A DNA stretch of 38,317 nucleotides, taken from the NCBI GenBank assembly GCA_030430425.1, contig JAUIFS010000003.1, positions 1-38,317 on the forward strand. The letters are read 5' to 3'. Shown here piece by piece: positions 37,259-38,317 of this stretch (position 1 is its first letter; the number at the start of each line of letters is the position of its first letter). The notes beneath the pieces are model-generated. The model was not told where the DNA came from, did no database searches, and saw nothing but the letters and a program-made list of their open reading frames with translations. Both the position numbers and the translations under genes were made by a program. Source of the stretch: a bacterium. Its GTDB lineage: Bacteria > Patescibacteriota > Minisyncoccia > Phycocordibacterales > UBA918.

Positions 37259-37450
37259 ATGGAAACAACTATTGCCTATGTACGAGATATGCTTTTTATG
37301 GCGGACCTCGGCGCATGGCAGGTGTGGCAGCATCTAGAGTTTAAACGAATGCTCGCAGAAGGATACGATGGAGAACCACCGAATGATGGTGGAGGACTAA
37401 ACATACTAACGGCGCTCTTAGCGCCGTTTTTCTTTGACAAAGTATTTTAA
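37259..37450 (+). CDS. Hypothetical small protein
   Basis: 63 residues: amphipathic N-terminus (YVRDMLFMADLGAWQVWQHLEFKRML), a Gly/Pro/Asp linker EGYDGEPPNDGGG and a hydrophobic end. AGGGAG lies 7 bases before the ATG. Odd point: the last 14 codons lie on a terminator stem, AACGGCGCTC/TAGCGCCGTTTTT (37409-37432), so many transcripts may stop inside the gene. Not a known family. Confidence 0.5.
   Translation: METTIAYVRDMLFMADLGAWQVWQHLEFKRMLAEGYDGEPPNDGGGLNILTALLAPFFFDKVF
37409..37436 (+). terminator. Terminator inside the 3' end of the small gene
   Basis: AACGGCGCT-ctt-AGCGCCGTT followed by TTTCTTT. Confidence 0.75.
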
Positions 37451-37497
37451 TTCAGGTACATATACACACAGATACAAGAAACAACGGGAGAAGTGCT

Positions 37498-37803
37498 ATG
37501 TTTGAACAGCTGTGGGTAGTTGATTTTCTGACGTTTGCAACCGTAATGCTTTTGCTTCTTGCGGTGCGTGATGCTGTTGAGGATTTTCGGCAACTTTCCT
37601 TGCCAAAGGACGCCGTGGTGATACTGCTTGACCCCCTTGTTGGGGGACGAGTGTTGGGAGTTATTACTGTGTGGTTGCTGTACGCAACCGGACATCTCTT
37701 GCTGATGTTTTTGTTCCTTGGCGGGATCGTTGGTGTACCAATGGTCTGGCGTTTGATTGCGTGTGAATCATTTTTACATGCATCCCGAAAGCGATTTCGG
37801 TGA
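37498..37803 (+). CDS. Hypothetical membrane protein
   Basis: 101 residues with two to three hydrophobic segments (about 7-24, 51-76 and 68-85) and a basic C-terminus ending SRKRFR. Not recognised. A GGGAGAAG site lies before the ATG. It forms its own unit, closed by the terminator at 37809. Confidence 0.6.
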   Translation: MFEQLWVVDFLTFATVMLLLLAVRDAVEDFRQLSLPKDAVVILLDPLVGGRVLGVITVWLLYATGHLLLMFLFLGGIVGVPMVWRLIACESFLHASRKRFR

Positions 37804-37808
37804 GTACG

Positions 37809-37836
37809 AAAAGACTGCGCATGTGCGTGGTCTTTT
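37809..37836 (+). terminator. Terminator AAAAGAC/GTCTTTTT
   Basis: Inner GCGC/GTGC stem and T-run, just after the preceding stop. Confidence 0.8.
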
Positions 37837-37839
37837 TCT

Positions 37840-37867
37840 TTGCAAAATAAATAGCGAGTGCTAGTAT
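37840..37867 (+). promoter_or_regulatory. ileS promoter
   Basis: TTGCAA and TAGTAT separated by 16 bases. The leader up to 37939 contains CTGCTTCGGCAG and a GGCAGG...GTGCCGG stem; it is too short for a T-box and no specifier was recognised. Confidence 0.5.
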
Positions 37868-37939
37868 GCAAAGGCAGGCCTGATACGTCTGCTTCGGCAG
37901 GTGCCGGAATTACTATGTCTGATATACATATCATAAAAT

Positions 37940-38317
37940 ATGAATACAAAAAAAGAGGAGAACGCTACTCCTGAAAAAAGTGACGTTGCGTTGCGTGAAG
38001 AGGCGATATTGTCCTTTTGGCAACAGCACGATATTTTTAATAAAACATTGGAGCAAGACGCTCCAAACGGTGAGTTTATTTTTTACGATGGGCCACCGTT
38101 TGCAACCGGATTGCCGCACTATGGGCACATTCTTGCGGGGACGATAAAAGACGCTATTCCGCGTTTTTGGACGATGAATGGATACCGCGTGCCGCGCAAG
38201 TGGGGCTGGGACTGCCATGGTTTGCCACTGGAGAACTTGATTGAGAAGAAGCTCGGACTTGCGACAAAACGAGACATCGAAGCATACGGTATCCAAAACT
38301 TTAACGAAGCTGCTCGT
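37940..38317 (+). CDS. ileS: Isoleucyl-tRNA synthetase, N-terminal part
   Basis: The 126 visible residues run off the right edge. FYDGPPFATGLPHYGHILAGTIKD contains the HIGH-type motif (HYGH) in the form typical of IleRS, and KWGWDCHGLPLEN follows; GLPLE replaces the common GLPVE. The ATG at 37940 is the first suitable start; an ATG at 37915 is in another frame. Confidence 0.95.
   Translation, partial: MNTKKEENATPEKSDVALREEAILSFWQQHDIFNKTLEQDAPNGEFIFYDGPPFATGLPHYGHILAGTIKDAIPRFWTMNGYRVPRKWGWDCHGLPLENLIEKKLGLATKRDIEAYGIQNFNEAAR

Overview
This window reads as a piece of a small-genome bacterium of the Candidate Phyla Radiation, most likely a Parcubacteria-type lineage. That placement is inferred from gene content and style, not from a marker-gene tree. 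Pointers are: short, tightly packed genes with the standard code (TGA is used as stop); PilM/N/O-type pilus genes; uL11 (rplK) not followed by uL1 (rplA); small one-domain genes common in reduced genomes (MazG-like, HIT, Nudix, DUF2914, DUF2177, TspO); no de novo nucleotide or amino-acid pathway, but a well-stocked deoxynucleotide/thymidylate set; and many monocistronic genes whose -10 box lies only 6-7 bases before the start codon.

Layout. 1-2.05 kb: end of a type IV pilus inner-membrane operon (pilM-pilN-pilO plus one membrane protein). 2.05-4.6 kb: tRNA-Arg and tRNA-Val embedded in large structured repeats, with small membrane proteins between them. 4.6-8.6 kb: acylphosphatase, an RluA-type pseudouridine synthase, ribosomal protein L19 with a long acidic/alanine tail, a free-standing LAGLIDADG endonuclease beside tRNA-Leu, a Nudix hydrolase and small proteins. 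8.6-10.1 kb: three minus-strand membrane proteins. 10.1-13.2 kb: an accessory zone (toxin-antitoxin pair, HD hydrolase, DUF1697 protein) whose genes are separated by tRNA-His-like structured repeats and which ends at tRNA-His. 13.2-14.4 kb: a tiny membrane peptide, mscL and a CarD-like regulator. 14.4-19.4 kb: ribonucleotide reductase nrdA and nrdB with long non-coding leaders. 19.4-23.3 kb: an exported metalloprotease, a SIMPL-domain protein, secE-nusG and rplK. 23.5-33.4 kb: folA, nucleotidyltransferase, dCMP-deaminase fusion, mltG, two HIT proteins, thyA, MazG-like, tmk and glyA. 33.5-38.3 kb: DUF2914 membrane protein, argS, a second structured-repeat zone, three unknown genes and the start of ileS.

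How genes fit together. NrdA/NrdB make dNDPs; the deaminase domain can supply dUMP; ThyA makes dTMP from methylene-tetrahydrofolate; FolA and GlyA recycle the folate; Tmk phosphorylates dTMP; the MazG-like enzyme may clean the pool. NrdB has phenylalanine where the radical tyrosine normally sits and glutamate as first metal ligand, the pattern of the Mn/Fe (Chlamydia-type, class Ic) enzymes.

The most unusual content is non-coding. At least four kinds of imperfectly palindromic, hairpin-rich elements occupy gene ends. In the tRNA-associated kind the two ends of the element are an inverted copy and a sense copy of the neighbouring tRNA 3' end, with a hairpin inserted between the T-loop-like part and the acceptor strand. 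In another kind (after nrdB, the SIMPL gene and nusG) the outer arm can pair with the last codons of the host gene. No transposase, integrase, CRISPR array or rRNA was seen.
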